DNA of 64,000 nt from Pseudomonas fluorescens (GTDB lineage Bacteria; Pseudomonadota; Gammaproteobacteria; Pseudomonadales; Pseudomonadaceae): the NCBI RefSeq assembly GCF_000802965.1, contig NZ_JSAK01000002.1, positions 62,001-126,000 of the forward strand, given 5' to 3'. The notes beneath the pieces are model-generated. The model was not told the DNA's origin and searched no databases. It saw only the letters and a program-made list of their open reading frames with translations. Position 1 is the first letter of the stretch, and each line of letters begins with the position of its first letter. Of the stretch, positions 1 to 9,352 are shown piece after piece. Made by a program: the position numbers and the translations under genes.

Positions 1-395
1 ACTTCGGCCTGCAAGAGAAAACGGTTTTCCACCAGATAGTGGCCGTCGAGCACTTCGGCGACTTTGACTTCCAGCTCATCAGGGCGGATGTCGGTGAGAA
101 ACCCGAGGCTGCCCCGGTTGATACCGAGCACTGGAATATTGTGCTTGGCCAGCGCACGGGCCGCGCCAAGCAAACTGCCATCACCGCCCACGACAATGAC
201 CATGTCACAGACTTCGCCGAGCATCTTGCGCGACGAGGTTTGCAAACCATGGCCCGGGAGCACTTCGGCGATGGTGTCTTCGAGGATCACGTGCAGGTGA
301 CGATCGAGCAGAAAGCGCTTCAGTCGGCGGACGGTATCCAGCACCTGAGAGCTGCCCAGGCGACCGATGATGCCGATATTACGAAATTGCTCCAT
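1..395 (-). CDS. nadK: NAD kinase, N-terminal part (cut by window start)
   Basis: ATP-dependent NAD kinase, the cytoplasmic enzyme that makes NADP from NAD. The reverse strand reads from an ATG at 395 to the window edge without a stop, giving 131 codons of a family that is about 295 residues long. The diagnostic GGDGS phosphate-binding motif is at residues 70-74, and the [10 protein letters not shown] segment that contacts the nucleotide is at about 93-102. The C-terminal half lies outside the window. It is divergent from the DUF1853 gene, with 111 bp between the two starts. Confidence 0.95.
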   Translation of the reverse strand, partial: MEQFRNIGIIGRLGSSQVLDTVRRLKRFLLDRHLHVILEDTIAEVLPGHGLQTSSRKMLGEVCDMVIVVGGDGSLLGAARALAKHNIPVLGINRGSLGFLTDIRPDELEVKVAEVLDGHYLVENRFLLQAE

Positions 396-506
396 GGGGC
401 CCCTAAGCTCTGCGACGGCGAAAAGCTCGATTATGGGCGAAAGCGCGAGATAGACAAAATCCTTTCAGCCTCAAGGTGTGCTCGCGATTCGGGCTATGCT
501 CGCAAG

Positions 507-1460
507 ATGATCCTATTTCCAGATTTGCTGCAGTTACCCCACCAGTTGCGCCACCCCGAAGTGCGCGACCTGGCGTGGGTCATCCTGGCGCCGCCGATGC
601 TCGGCGCCACGCCGTGGCCGCAACGTCATCCGCTGGCCGGCAGCGACTGGGTGCAGGCCCCGGAACGCCTGGAACACTGGCTGCGAAAGCTCGATCGCGA
701 CAGCTATGGATTGCTGCACTGGCTGGCCCAGGCGCGTACCCGGCGACTGGGTTTGTATTACGAACGGCTATGGCAATTCGCCGTGCAACACGCGCCCGGC
801 ATCGAGTTGATTGCCGCCAACATGCCGATCCGCCGAGAAGGCCACACGCTAGGCGAACTCGATATGCTACTGCGCGATCGCGACGGCGTGCATCACCTGG
901 AGCTGGCGATCAAGCTTTACCTCGGCCCGCAGAACGGTGACGGACACGACACTGCCCAGTGGCTCGGCCCGGGTTGCCACGACCGGCTGGACCGAAAACT
1001 GGCGCACCTGAGCCAGCATCAACTGCCGATTTCCGCGCGCCCGGAGAGCCGCGAAGTGCTGGCGGCGCTGGATATCCAGCAGTTCAACGCCCATTTGTGG
1101 CTGGGTGGCTATTTACTCTATCCATGGCCGGGGCAGGCGGCCTCGCCCAATGGCGCGCACCCGCAGCACTTGCGCGGTCGCTGGCTGCATCAAAAGGATT
1201 GGCCCGAGTTTTCCGCGCAAAGTCCTCCCGGCCGTTGGCAACCCCTGCCCCGTCATGCCTGGCTGGCGCCGGCGCACTATCCTGCGGATCAAACCTGGAG
1301 CGCTGAACAGTTGGATGCCTGGCTGAATGAACTGGAGCCGCTGGCACCGGCGCAATTGCTGGTGCGACTGACGGAAAATGCTCTGGGCGATTGGGAGGAA
1401 GCGGAACGATTGTTTCTGGTGGCGGATCTTTGGCCGAATGTGCCTGGGCAAGGCTCTTGA
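507..1460 (+). CDS. DUF1853 family protein
   Basis: Conserved protein of unknown function, 317 residues. The frame stays open upstream to position 39, but that part is antisense to nadK. The ATG at 507 (protein beginning [10 protein letters not shown]) therefore marks the true start. The protein is rich in Trp and Leu. Its central part has the look of a nuclease-like or PD-(D/E)XK-type fold (a conserved GELDMLL segment followed by ELAIKLYL), but that resemblance is my inference and was not tested. It stands alone downstream of the nadK divergent promoter region. Confidence 0.8.
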   Translation: MILFPDLLQLPHQLRHPEVRDLAWVILAPPMLGATPWPQRHPLAGSDWVQAPERLEHWLRKLDRDSYGLLHWLAQARTRRLGLYYERLWQFAVQHAPGIELIAANMPIRREGHTLGELDMLLRDRDGVHHLELAIKLYLGPQNGDGHDTAQWLGPGCHDRLDRKLAHLSQHQLPISARPESREVLAALDIQQFNAHLWLGGYLLYPWPGQAASPNGAHPQHLRGRWLHQKDWPEFSAQSPPGRWQPLPRHAWLAPAHYPADQTWSAEQLDAWLNELEPLAPAQLLVRLTENALGDWEEAERLFLVADLWPNVPGQGS

Positions 1461-1462
1461 AA

Positions 1463-1543
1463 GATCGCAGCCTCCGGCAGCTCCTACATGGAATGCGTAC
1501 ACCTGTAGGAGCTGCCGAAGGCTCGGGCCGCGTTCGGACGATC
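1463..1543. repeat. REP/REPIN-type inverted repeat
   Basis: Two inverted copies of a palindromic REP unit: GATCGCAGCCTCCGGCAGC on one side, and a matching GCTGCCGAAGGCTCGGGC with a terminal GATC on the other. A short spacer separates them, between the convergent ends of the DUF1853 and DUF2855 genes. This is the arrangement common in intergenic spaces of the P. fluorescens group. It may also act as a bidirectional transcription end, because both flanking genes point towards it. Confidence 0.85.
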
Positions 1544-1563
1544 TTTTGATCTTGATCTTACAT

Positions 1564-2667
1564 TTACAACCGAATCACATGCCCTTCCACCGGCGCAATC
1601 TGCCCATGAAACAAACGGGAAATAACCACCTGCGCCGCTTCGTAACCCTGACTTTCTATAACCTTCATTAACGGCGGTTCACTGCCCGTCACTTTCTTGA
1701 AAAACGCCAACAAGCCCGCACCAATATGCTCACTGACCCCTTCCGGCCCCCAATCGGCATTGCGCTTGCGGATCTGGATCGGCGCAAAAAAGAACACCGG
1801 TTGCGGTCCCTCTATGGCCGTCAACCGAGCCTCATCGGTACTTTGCGCGGAACCGGCGAAGCAGCTGTAGAGCAACTGCCCGGCAAAATGCTGGTGCACC
1901 CGATCGCGTAAATCGAGGTCGCCGGAAAAGTCCACGTACAGCGTCGGACGGTCATTGGGCAGGCTTGCCAATTGCGCGTAAGACACCGTTCGCTCATAAC
2001 AACCAAGCGTTTCGACAAAAGCTTTATTGCCGGCGGAGGTCAGCGCGACCCGTTCCAGACCCGGATGATTACCCAGGCAAACCGCGGTGCCATAGGCGGT
2101 TTTGCTCGAGGCGCTGGAGAACACCAGTCGAGTGGCACCGAAGAACTGCTTGTCCTGCAAAAAATCCGCGAGCATTGAAGAAGTCAAAAACAGCGGTTTG
2201 AGCAGAATCTGCAGGTTTTCGGTTGCCGGGCTGTAGTACGAATCCCAACTGCAGCGGGTGTATTGGTTGTAGGCCGAGGTCAACCCGAGTCGATGCTCGG
2301 CGCCGTCGTAGAAACCCCGTTCCGTCACCCGTTCCGGACGCATCCACAAATGGCTCGCGATCGGGAAATACCCGTAGAAGCGCTCCCCAACCTTGATCCC
2401 GGACACGTCTGACGCCACGACATCAGCGAATCCCCAGGCCGGAACGTGGCCCCATTCCGCCAACCCTGTGGGAAAGAATCCCCAGTAGTTCATCGAATTG
2501 CCATAGGCGGCGTAGGTAATGTTGTTGGTCGTCAGTGCACAACGATCAATCTTCAAAATCACCTCGCCGGCCGCCGGAACCAGGCTTCGTTGCTCCTGTT
2601 CGATCCGGCTCTGATCGAGGGCGTTTTTACAGGTTATCAGCCGTGTTACCGTGCTTGAACTTTGCAT
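1564..2667 (-). CDS. DUF2855 family protein
   Basis: A 367-residue protein of the DUF2855 family. The N-terminal third (through the LKIDRCALTTNNITYAAYG region) resembles the GroES-like part of medium-chain alcohol dehydrogenases or quinone reductases. The usual Rossmann GxGxxG signature is not evident in the rest. No substrate is known to me. It is transcribed divergently from the TetR gene, with 55 bp between the two starts, so TetR control of this gene is the simplest reading of the context. Confidence 0.8.
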   Translation of the reverse strand: MQSSSTVTRLITCKNALDQSRIEQEQRSLVPAAGEVILKIDRCALTTNNITYAAYGNSMNYWGFFPTGLAEWGHVPAWGFADVVASDVSGIKVGERFYGYFPIASHLWMRPERVTERGFYDGAEHRLGLTSAYNQYTRCSWDSYYSPATENLQILLKPLFLTSSMLADFLQDKQFFGATRLVFSSASSKTAYGTAVCLGNHPGLERVALTSAGNKAFVETLGCYERTVSYAQLASLPNDRPTLYVDFSGDLDLRDRVHQHFAGQLLYSCFAGSAQSTDEARLTAIEGPQPVFFFAPIQIRKRNADWGPEGVSEHIGAGLLAFFKKVTGSEPPLMKVIESQGYEAAQVVISRLFHGQIAPVEGHVIRL

Positions 2668-2722
2668 CCTTCAGTCTCCTGCTGCGCAAATGTGGCGGGT
2701 AGCACCAGAGTAAAGCCAGCCG

Positions 2723-3382
2723 ATGAAGAACGGGTTCGGAAACACCAAGGGCAGCGCGCCCACCCTCAATCCCCGTGCAAAACCGCTGAAACGGCCGACT
2801 CAGGCTAGGGCGATTTTCACTGTCGAAGCGATTTACCAGGCGTTTGTTCGGATTTGGCAAAGGGATGGCTGGACCGGTTTGACCACCCGGGAAGTGGCAC
2901 TCGAAGCTGGGGTTGCGATTGGCACGCTGTACGACTATTTCCCGAGCAAGGAGGCGCTGCTGTCCGGTTATATCCGGCATCGACTGGATGCTTTGTTACG
3001 GCAGATGGATGAGTTGATTGTGCAAGCCAACGAGCTGGACTGGCGCACCCGGATCAAACGCCTGATACGTCTGACCTGCGATCCCGACGACGACCACCAG
3101 CCACTGTTCAACCATGCCGTGCTGCTCATCGAACACCAGTTCGCCGAACCCAAACATCATCGAAGGGTGTTCGATGAACTGTCGCAGAAATGGCACGAAG
3201 CCTTTGCGGCGTGCAGTGACTTGCCGGTGCCGCCCTCGCAAGCCACCGTCGACGCGTGGGTCATCATGGCTTGGGGCGGCCGGCGTTATTGCGTCACCAC
3301 GCAACCCGCGGCGGGGCAAACCGCCGCATGGTTGTCGGAAATGGAAACGATGATCTTTAGCCGACTGGTCAGCGCTTCGTAA
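2723..3382 (+). CDS. TetR family transcriptional regulator
   Basis: A 219-residue repressor-type protein. Residues of about 25-80 form the TetR helix-turn-helix: a helix around IYQAFVRIW, then GLTTREVALEAGVAIGTLYDYFPSKEALL, which is the family signature. The C-terminal part is the variable ligand-binding domain and gives no hint of the ligand. It is divergent from the DUF2855 gene and probably controls it and itself. Its 3' end is 9 bp from the end of the convergent FMN reductase gene. Confidence 0.9.
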   Translation: MKNGFGNTKGSAPTLNPRAKPLKRPTQARAIFTVEAIYQAFVRIWQRDGWTGLTTREVALEAGVAIGTLYDYFPSKEALLSGYIRHRLDALLRQMDELIVQANELDWRTRIKRLIRLTCDPDDDHQPLFNHAVLLIEHQFAEPKHHRRVFDELSQKWHEAFAACSDLPVPPSQATVDAWVIMAWGGRRYCVTTQPAAGQTAAWLSEMETMIFSRLVSAS

Positions 3383-3391
3383 GCCGCAGCA

Positions 3392-3952
3392 TCAAAGCTT
3401 TTTGTGCTGCTCGACCCACTTCCCGTAGGCATCGATGAATTTCTGCAAGAACGGTCTGACGGATTCGGACAGGTTACCCGCCTCGTCGAACGCCGAACCG
3501 GCACCACCGAGGTAGGCTTCCGGTTGCTGCATCATCGGTACATCAAGAAACACCATGGACTGGCGCAAGTTGTGATTCGCGCCGAATCCACCGACCGCTC
3601 CCGGCGAAACACTGATCACCGCACCCGGCTTGCCACTCCAGGCACTCTGGCCATAGGGACGCGAACCCACATCGATGGCGTTTTTCAACGGGGCTGGCAC
3701 CGAGCGGTTGTATTCAGGGGTGACAAACAGCACTGCGTCGGATGAGCTCACCTGTTGTCGGAAAGTACTGTAGGCTGCCGGCGGTGCAGCACCATCGATG
3801 TCTTCGTTGTAGAGCGGCAGATCACCGATTTCGACAATGCTCAGCTTGAGGTTGGCCGGTGCCAGGTCCGCCAGCGCCAGGGCTACCTTACGGTTGATTG
3901 ATGCTTTGCGCAGGCTGCCGACCACTACGGCGACGTTGTAGACATTGCTCAT
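3392..3952 (-). CDS. NADPH-dependent FMN reductase (ChrR/azoreductase-like)
   Basis: Flavodoxin-fold NAD(P)H:flavin or quinone reductase of 186 residues. The N-terminal VVVGSLRKASINRK is the phosphate-binding loop for FMN (GSLR-x-S-x-N motif), and the TPEYNRSVPAPLKNAIDV segment is the family signature. Relatives reduce quinones, azo dyes or chromate in the cytoplasm with NADPH. It is monocistronic, and its end lies close to the convergent TetR gene. Confidence 0.9.
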   Translation of the reverse strand: MSNVYNVAVVVGSLRKASINRKVALALADLAPANLKLSIVEIGDLPLYNEDIDGAAPPAAYSTFRQQVSSSDAVLFVTPEYNRSVPAPLKNAIDVGSRPYGQSAWSGKPGAVISVSPGAVGGFGANHNLRQSMVFLDVPMMQQPEAYLGGAGSAFDEAGNLSESVRPFLQKFIDAYGKWVEQHKKL

Positions 3953-4134
3953 GGAAGACTCTCGATTGTCCGTGGGGGGAGCCTGTAGTTATAGATGATC
4001 AGGCGACGGTTCAACCAGTGAACGTAGGTATATCTGCGTCCTGATTATTTTTTTTATGTAGGAAAACTTACCGTACTCGGTGGCGGTCTATCCAACCGCA
4101 CATTGAGTGATTTATCTCCAGAGGTTCTAAGCAG

Positions 4135-4362
4135 ATGGCAGCAGTACTCGTCGGTCAGTTCCATGCAAGAGACGCGGAAGGCCGCATTTATTCCGTACAT
4201 GAGTTCCAGGAATCCACCCCGCCGGCAGACGGATTCGCCCCCGTCACCACGTACAAGCTGGCCATTGGCGATCGTGTAAACAAGGTTGATGAAGATCAAT
4301 TTCTGCTGGTGCAATCGGGCGTGACCATCATCCGTGAACCGGTTACGAACGTCACTTCATAA
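4135..4362 (+). CDS. small conserved-looking protein, unknown function
   Basis: A 75-residue ORF beginning MAAVLVGQFHARDAEG, preceded by a purine-rich GAGGTTC 10 nt before the ATG. It is acidic to neutral, has no signal peptide or membrane segment, and looks like a small beta-rich domain. I recall similar short hypothetical proteins in Pseudomonas but know no function. It lies alone between the FMN reductase and the LysR gene. Confidence 0.6.
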   Translation: MAAVLVGQFHARDAEGRIYSVHEFQESTPPADGFAPVTTYKLAIGDRVNKVDEDQFLLVQSGVTIIREPVTNVTS

Positions 4363-4451
4363 CTCGACGTTATGAGCAGAAGTCATATGCGCAGACTTGG
4401 GTTAGGATTCAGCCACTGACTCCTTTCACTCGCTGAACATGGACTTCACGC

Positions 4452-5345
4452 ATGCGCTTACGACATATCGAAGTGATCCAGGCGCTCCTGCAGACCGGTC
4501 ACCTGGGCACCGCCGCCGAATGGCTGCAGTTGCCGGTGGCCGAAGTCGAGCGCATTTTGCGCGACGCCGAGGATCAGTTGGGTTTCATGCTGTTCTCCAG
4601 CGTTCGCGGACGCTTGCAGGCTACGCGTGAAGCCCGGGCGTTGCAGGTCGAAATGACCCGCGTCTACGATGCGCTCGAACCGCTGCAACGTCTGGCCAGC
4701 AGTCTCAAGCAATACCTCGCCCCGCCGTTACGCATCATCTGCACCCCGCCCCTGGCCCAACAATTGTTGCCGCAAAGCATCGCTGCGCTGCGCCGACGAC
4801 TGCCCGACGCGCCTTGTACGCTGCAGAGCCAACCCACTCGCGATATCGTTCGCAGCTTGTTGCTGCGTGAAAGCGATCTGGGCCTGAGCCTGCACGATCC
4901 CGAGCACAGCGATATCCATTGTCAGGCGATTGCTCAAGGCAAGCTGCAACTGCTCGCCCCACACGGCTGGCTGCAACCGAAGCAGAAATACATCTCGCTA
5001 CAGGACCTGGCGGGTCAAGCGATGGTCGGCCTTGAAGGTCATGACCCGCTCAGTCCGGCACTTGAAAACAAACTGCAGGCGCTGCGGCCGGCGCCGGTCA
5101 TCCAGACCCGGGTTCAGACACACCAGATGATGCGCAGCATGGTCGAGGCCGGTGAAGGCCTGGCCATTGTCGATCCCTTCACCGCCCTCGGCGCCAAGTC
5201 GGCGGGGCTCGATGTTTGCCCGCTGGCGCCAGCGGTGCCGGTCACCCTCTACGCCCTGACCCTGAAGAACGACGAGCCCTCACCCGCCATTCAGAGCTTG
5301 CTGGCGATCATCACGGAACAAGCCGCGGCGATGCTGGCGAGCTGA
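4452..5345 (+). CDS. LysR family transcriptional regulator
   Basis: A 297-residue LysR-type regulator. The N-terminal winged helix covers residues 1-60 (MRLRHIEVIQALLQTGHLGTAA). It is a divergent version in which the usual S-Q-P/S-x-S recognition helix reads LPVAEVERILRDAEDQLGFMLF. The substrate-binding domain follows from about residue 90. It ends inside the convergent GNAT gene (35-bp tail overlap). No target gene is obvious next to it. Confidence 0.85.
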   Translation: MRLRHIEVIQALLQTGHLGTAAEWLQLPVAEVERILRDAEDQLGFMLFSSVRGRLQATREARALQVEMTRVYDALEPLQRLASSLKQYLAPPLRIICTPPLAQQLLPQSIAALRRRLPDAPCTLQSQPTRDIVRSLLLRESDLGLSLHDPEHSDIHCQAIAQGKLQLLAPHGWLQPKQKYISLQDLAGQAMVGLEGHDPLSPALENKLQALRPAPVIQTRVQTHQMMRSMVEAGEGLAIVDPFTALGAKSAGLDVCPLAPAVPVTLYALTLKNDEPSPAIQSLLAIITEQAAAMLAS

Positions 5346-5943
5346 GCGGATTTTCCAGCGGGTTATCGAACAATCGATACCAGAACAGCGCCACTTCGGC
5401 CGTATTGGGATCGATGCCGCGATAGCGCAGGTGATCAATGCCGCCAATCACATAGCCGCTGCGCTCATACAACCGACAAGCCCCAAGATTGTTGTTCTGG
5501 GTTTCGAGCATGATGCCCGGCAGCTTCTTCTTGCGACTCCAGAACTGCGCCACATCCAGCAACGCCTTGGCCACGCCATGGCGTCGTGCCGGGGCATGCA
5601 CCGCCAATTCGTCGATGTGGGCAAAGCCGTTCCAATTGGTGCTGATCACCAGATGGCCCACGGGCTCATCGTCCAGATACGCCATGAAAATCGCACTGTC
5701 GGCGGCGTCGCGAAAGCTGCTGAACTCCTCGGGATCGATGCCATAACACTTGCGATAAGGGGTGATCGGCGTGACCCGCCACTGCTCCACCGGCTGACCT
5801 ATTTCGGGTGTGCCGTAGGCGGCAACTTCAAAACTGAAATCACTGCCCCAGATATAAGCGGCAAAGCCTTCGTCGGCCACGCGCACCGACAGCCCTGGGT
5901 AATTCGGATTTATAACCGGTTGCATACTGGGAAAGGTCCTCAT
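5311..5943 (-). CDS. GNAT family N-acetyltransferase
   Basis: Acetyl-CoA-dependent N-acetyltransferase of about 210 residues. The acetyl-CoA loop is visible as ELAVHAPARRHGVAKALL (the R/Q-x-x-G-x-A motif A). The C-terminal NNLGACRLYERSGYVIGGID is the typical motif B with its alpha-4 and beta-7 parts. The ATG at 5943 overlaps the decarboxylase stop codon as ATGA, suggesting translational coupling. A second ATG at 5925 has the better-spaced GAGG upstream and may be the real start. Its substrate is unknown; its position behind a diamine-producing decarboxylase makes a polyamine conceivable, but this is only inference. Confidence 0.85.
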   Translation of the reverse strand: MRTFPSMQPVINPNYPGLSVRVADEGFAAYIWGSDFSFEVAAYGTPEIGQPVEQWRVTPITPYRKCYGIDPEEFSSFRDAADSAIFMAYLDDEPVGHLVISTNWNGFAHIDELAVHAPARRHGVAKALLDVAQFWSRKKKLPGIMLETQNNNLGACRLYERSGYVIGGIDHLRYRGIDPNTAEVALFWYRLFDNPLENPLSSPASPRLVP

Positions 5944-8195
5944 TCCTTGATGCAATCGACGGTGTAGTGCCGTCCATTGCCCTCGTCTTCGTGTTGCAAG
6001 CCGTGCACGTCAGCGACGAAACCGGGGAAGCTGCTATCGAACGTGCGAGCAAACGCCAGGTAGTCGATGATCGAGCGGGTCGACTCGGTAAAACGTTCGC
6101 CGGGCATGATCAACGGAATCCCGGGCGGGTACGGTACCAGCATGACGGCAGCGATACGCCCGTCCAGAGCATCGATCGACACCGCTTCGACTTCGCCACG
6201 CACCAGTTGATCATAGGCGTCAGCTGGCTTCATGGCGATTTCCGGCAGCACCGTGTACATGCGCTTGAGATGCTTGGCCGTGGCATTGCTGCGATAGCAG
6301 GCGTGCAGTTGATCGCACAAGTCGCGCAGGCCCATGCCCTGATAGCGCGCGACATTCTGTTGCGCCACACAAGGCAGGCAGGCGGCCAGACTGACGTTGG
6401 CGTCATAACTGCGTTTGAATTCGAGTAACTCGGTGAGCAGCGTGCTCCATTTGCCTTTGGTGATGCCCATGGAGAACAACACCAGGAACGAATAAAGGCC
6501 GGTTTTTTCCACCACCAGCCCGCGCTCCCAGAGGAATTTGCTGACGACGGCGGCCGGAATCCCACGCTCACTGAGTGCGCCGCCCGCGGTCAGTCCCGGC
6601 ATCACCAGGGTGACCTTGATCGGATCGAGCAACACGTAATCGTCAGTGACGCCGCCAAAGCCGTGCCAGTCGGCCTCCAGTTGCAGCAGCCAGTCTTGGG
6701 TGACAACCCGGTCGATGCCTTCCACCGAAGGTGGCTGCCAGATGGAAAACCACCAGTCGTCAGCGGCGATGTGCTGGCGCAGATTGGCCAGCGCCCGGCG
6801 AAAACTCAGGGCCTCATCGAACATTTCCTGCAAGAGCGAACGCCCGGCCCCGCCTTCCATCATGGCCGAGGCGACATCCAGCGAGGCGATGATGCCGTAC
6901 TGCGGCGACGTCGAGATGTGCATCATGAAGGCTTCGTTGAAGCGATCACGGTCAAGCTGCCGCGCGCCGCCGTCCTGCACATGGATCATTGACGCCTGGC
7001 TGAACGCCGCCAGCAGTTTGTGGGTGGAATGGGTGGTGAACACCAGCGGGCCGTCGTCGCTGCGGGACGTGCCCATACCGTAACGCCCGGCAAAAAACTC
7101 ATGGAACGCCGCATAGGCGTACCAGGCCTCGTCGAAGTGCAACACCTCGACACTGTTGCCCAGTTGCTGCTTGATCAGCTCAGCGTTGTAGCAGAGCCCG
7201 TCGTAGGTCGAATTGGTGACGACTGCAAGTTTGACCTTGGGCGCCCGGCCTCGGGTCAACGGGCTGGCGTCGATCTTGGCCTGAATCGACTCCACACTGA
7301 ATTCACTCAGCGGGATCGGGCCGATAATCCCCAGTTCATTACGTTCCGGACACAGGTACAACGGAATGGCACCGGTCATGATGATCGAATGCAGCACCGA
7401 CTTGTGACAGTTGCGATCCACCAGCACCAGGTCATCGCGAGCGACCATGGAGTGCCAGACGATCTTGTTGGCGGTCGACGTACCGTTGATCACGAAGAAG
7501 GTGTGATCAGCGCCGAAATTCCTTGCCGCGCGGGCCTCTGCTTCTGCCAGCGGGCCGGTGTGATCCAGCAAGGAACCGAGCTCTGGCACCGACACCGACA
7601 AATCCGACCGCAGGGTGTTTTCCCCGAAGAACTGGTGGAACGCCTGCCCCACCGGACTTTTATGATACGCAACGCCACCGCCGTGACCGGGGGTGTGCCA
7701 GGAATAATTGGAGTCGGCGGTGTGTTGCACCAACGCCTTGAAGAACGGCGGCAGCAGGCCATCCAGATACTTGCGCGCGGCGCGGGCAACCTGGCGGGCG
7801 AGAAATGGCACGGTGTCTTCGAACAGATAAAGGATGCCGCGCAGTTGATTAAGCTCAGCCATCGCGTCGGCGGGGGCGTTTTCCAGGGTCACCTGTTCGC
7901 CCAGGGCGAAGATCGGCAGATCAGGGGCTCGCACGCGCGCCAGGCCAATCAGCTCGGCCATATTCTGTAACAAATGAGAATGGGCGCTGGCGTCTTCCGC
8001 TGCGATCAACATGCACGAAAGGCCGTGATGGGTCGAAGCCACCAGGCGCCCTTCGGTGTAATCCACGGCAGAGACAATGCTGAAACCTTCTTGCTCCAGC
8101 TCCCGGGCAATCCCCCGAACACGATCACCGGCGACGGTGTCGGCCTTGATGTCGCGGTGGACGATCAGGACCGGGAATTTCAAATCTTTGTACAT
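5940..8195 (-). CDS. ldcA: Orn/Lys/Arg decarboxylase class I (lysine decarboxylase LdcA-like)
   Basis: A 751-residue PLP-dependent fold-type-I amino-acid decarboxylase. Residues 1-130 form the response-regulator-like wing domain. HTPGHGGG is at 167-174, the cofactor aspartate lies in HFDEAW (about 355), and the Schiff-base lysine is K393 in STHK. Length and synteny (next to dnaQ) match the P. aeruginosa gene PA1818, whose product decarboxylates lysine to cadaverine. Substrate choice cannot be proven from sequence, and ornithine or arginine remain possible. It overlaps the GNAT gene downstream by 4 bp. Confidence 0.9.
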   Translation of the reverse strand: MYKDLKFPVLIVHRDIKADTVAGDRVRGIARELEQEGFSIVSAVDYTEGRLVASTHHGLSCMLIAAEDASAHSHLLQNMAELIGLARVRAPDLPIFALGEQVTLENAPADAMAELNQLRGILYLFEDTVPFLARQVARAARKYLDGLLPPFFKALVQHTADSNYSWHTPGHGGGVAYHKSPVGQAFHQFFGENTLRSDLSVSVPELGSLLDHTGPLAEAEARAARNFGADHTFFVINGTSTANKIVWHSMVARDDLVLVDRNCHKSVLHSIIMTGAIPLYLCPERNELGIIGPIPLSEFSVESIQAKIDASPLTRGRAPKVKLAVVTNSTYDGLCYNAELIKQQLGNSVEVLHFDEAWYAYAAFHEFFAGRYGMGTSRSDDGPLVFTTHSTHKLLAAFSQASMIHVQDGGARQLDRDRFNEAFMMHISTSPQYGIIASLDVASAMMEGGAGRSLLQEMFDEALSFRRALANLRQHIAADDWWFSIWQPPSVEGIDRVVTQDWLLQLEADWHGFGGVTDDYVLLDPIKVTLVMPGLTAGGALSERGIPAAVVSKFLWERGLVVEKTGLYSFLVLFSMGITKGKWSTLLTELLEFKRSYDANVSLAACLPCVAQQNVARYQGMGLRDLCDQLHACYRSNATAKHLKRMYTVLPEIAMKPADAYDQLVRGEVEAVSIDALDGRIAAVMLVPYPPGIPLIMPGERFTESTRSIIDYLAFARTFDSSFPGFVADVHGLQHEDEGNGRHYTVDCIKE

Positions 8196-8304
8196 GAGGC
8201 TCAGTATCCTGAGGCGGCAGACCAGAGCCTGCCAATCACCTCAGGGTAGAGGGTTGGAGCGGATGTGGCGAGCGGGATGCCCCATCCCGGACGATGAACG
8301 CACC

Positions 8305-8434
8305 CTTTTGTGGCGAGGGAGCTTGCTCCCGCTCGGCGGCGCAGCAGTCGTAAAACCTGCGAATTTTCTGTCACTGGAAAAAATGCGGGGGCCGCTTCGC
8401 GACCCAGCGGGAGCAAGCTCCCTCGCCACAAAAG
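8305..8434. repeat. REPIN: two inverted REP units
   Basis: The left arm TTTTGTGGCGAGGGAGCTTGC is repeated inverted on the right as GCAAGCTCCCTCGCCACAAAA, with about 85 bp between containing smaller inverted pieces. A further degenerate unit (GTGGCGAGCGGGATGCCCCATCCCG) lies just left at about 8264-8290. The repeat fills the space between dnaQ and the decarboxylase gene. It is the usual REPIN class of fluorescent pseudomonads and supports this part being core chromosome. Confidence 0.9.
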
Positions 8435-8443
8435 CGTGTGCTT

Positions 8444-9232
8444 CTAAGCCTGAGCTTCAGCCTGAGCTTTGGCTTCAGCCAGTTGCACCCACAGCGCCGG
8501 AGCACCGGCGGATTTGGCAATGACTTCCATACGCGCCGCGTGTCGGGCCAGATCGTCTTCGCTGGCGCGGATGATGCGCGTTGGCTGACGGTCGGCTGGC
8601 AGGCGTCGGATTTCTGTGGCCGAGTTATCCGCACCTTCACCGGAGCCATTACCATCGGACGCATTCCCGGCCAACGACAGACTGGTCTGCCCGCCGGTCA
8701 TGGTCAGGTAGACGTCGGCAAGGATCTCGGAGTCGAGCAAGGCGCCGTGCAGTTCACGACCGGAGTTGTCGACGCCATAGCGTTTGCACAAGGCATCGAG
8801 GCTGTTGCGCTGCCCCGGGTGACGTTCCCGGGCCATCATCAGGGTGTCGAGGATCGAGCAATGCTGCGTGATGTCAGCGCGATCCTGCTGACCCATCAGG
8901 GCGAATTCGTTGTTGATGAAGCCAACGTCGAACGCCGCGTTATGGATGATCAGCTGCGCGCCCTTGATGAACTCGAAGAATTCTTCGGCCACTTCAGCGA
9001 AACGCGGCTTGCCCACCAGGAATTCGTTAGTGATGCCGTGGACGCCGATGGCGCCTTCATCACTTTCGCGGTCCGGTTGCAGGTAAACGTGGAAATGCCG
9101 GCCGGTCAGGCGCCGACCGATCAACTCGACACAACCGATTTCGATAATCCGGTGGCCGTCGGTTACCGGCATGCCGGTAGTTTCGGTATCGAGTACTACC
9201 ATCCTGTTAGCTACATTTTTGTAAACCGTCAT
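8444..9232 (-). CDS. dnaQ: DNA polymerase III epsilon subunit (proofreading 3'-5' exonuclease)
   Basis: Proofreading subunit of the replicative polymerase, 262 residues. DEDDh exonuclease motifs: ExoI DTETTG at residues 15-20, ExoII around HNAAFDVGF, and ExoIII HGALLDSEILADVY with its catalytic His and Asp. The C-terminal tail, which in the family binds the alpha subunit, is present and ends in AEAKAQAEAQA. The upstream GAGGCGG supports the ATG at 9232. The first ten residues (MTVYKNVANR) precede the usual N-terminal VVLDTETTG and are longer than I expect for Pseudomonas. Foreign DNA begins directly upstream, so this N-terminus may have been remodelled by insertion. Confidence 0.95.
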   Translation of the reverse strand: MTVYKNVANRMVVLDTETTGMPVTDGHRIIEIGCVELIGRRLTGRHFHVYLQPDRESDEGAIGVHGITNEFLVGKPRFAEVAEEFFEFIKGAQLIIHNAAFDVGFINNEFALMGQQDRADITQHCSILDTLMMARERHPGQRNSLDALCKRYGVDNSGRELHGALLDSEILADVYLTMTGGQTSLSLAGNASDGNGSGEGADNSATEIRRLPADRQPTRIIRASEDDLARHAARMEVIAKSAGAPALWVQLAEAKAQAEAQA

Positions 9233-9352
9233 CGATTCGCCGCCTCTAAATACGCGTCGAATCTTAACATATCGTCAGAGAAATACCGCAAGAGCTGAGG
9301 ATCAGATGTAAACAGCGATTGACATTCTCTTCCACTACGCAGAGGTGTAAAT

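Noticed and set aside
39-506. N-terminal 156-codon extension of the DUF1853 frame
   Set aside because: Antisense to nadK, which carries GGDGS and [10 protein letters not shown]; the DUF1853 protein starts at 507.
7020-7970. 316-codon open frame on the + strand
   Set aside because: It is antisense to the decarboxylase gene, has no ribosome binding site and its translation has no family features; high-GC codon bias keeps this frame open.
8438-9298. 286-codon open frame on the + strand
   Set aside because: Antisense to dnaQ, which has all exonuclease motifs; the frame is a mirror effect of codon bias.
9200-9320. Short TGTAAAC repeats near the dnaQ start as element attachment sites
   Set aside because: The motif is only 7 bp and no partner was found at a plausible right end; too weak to call an att site.
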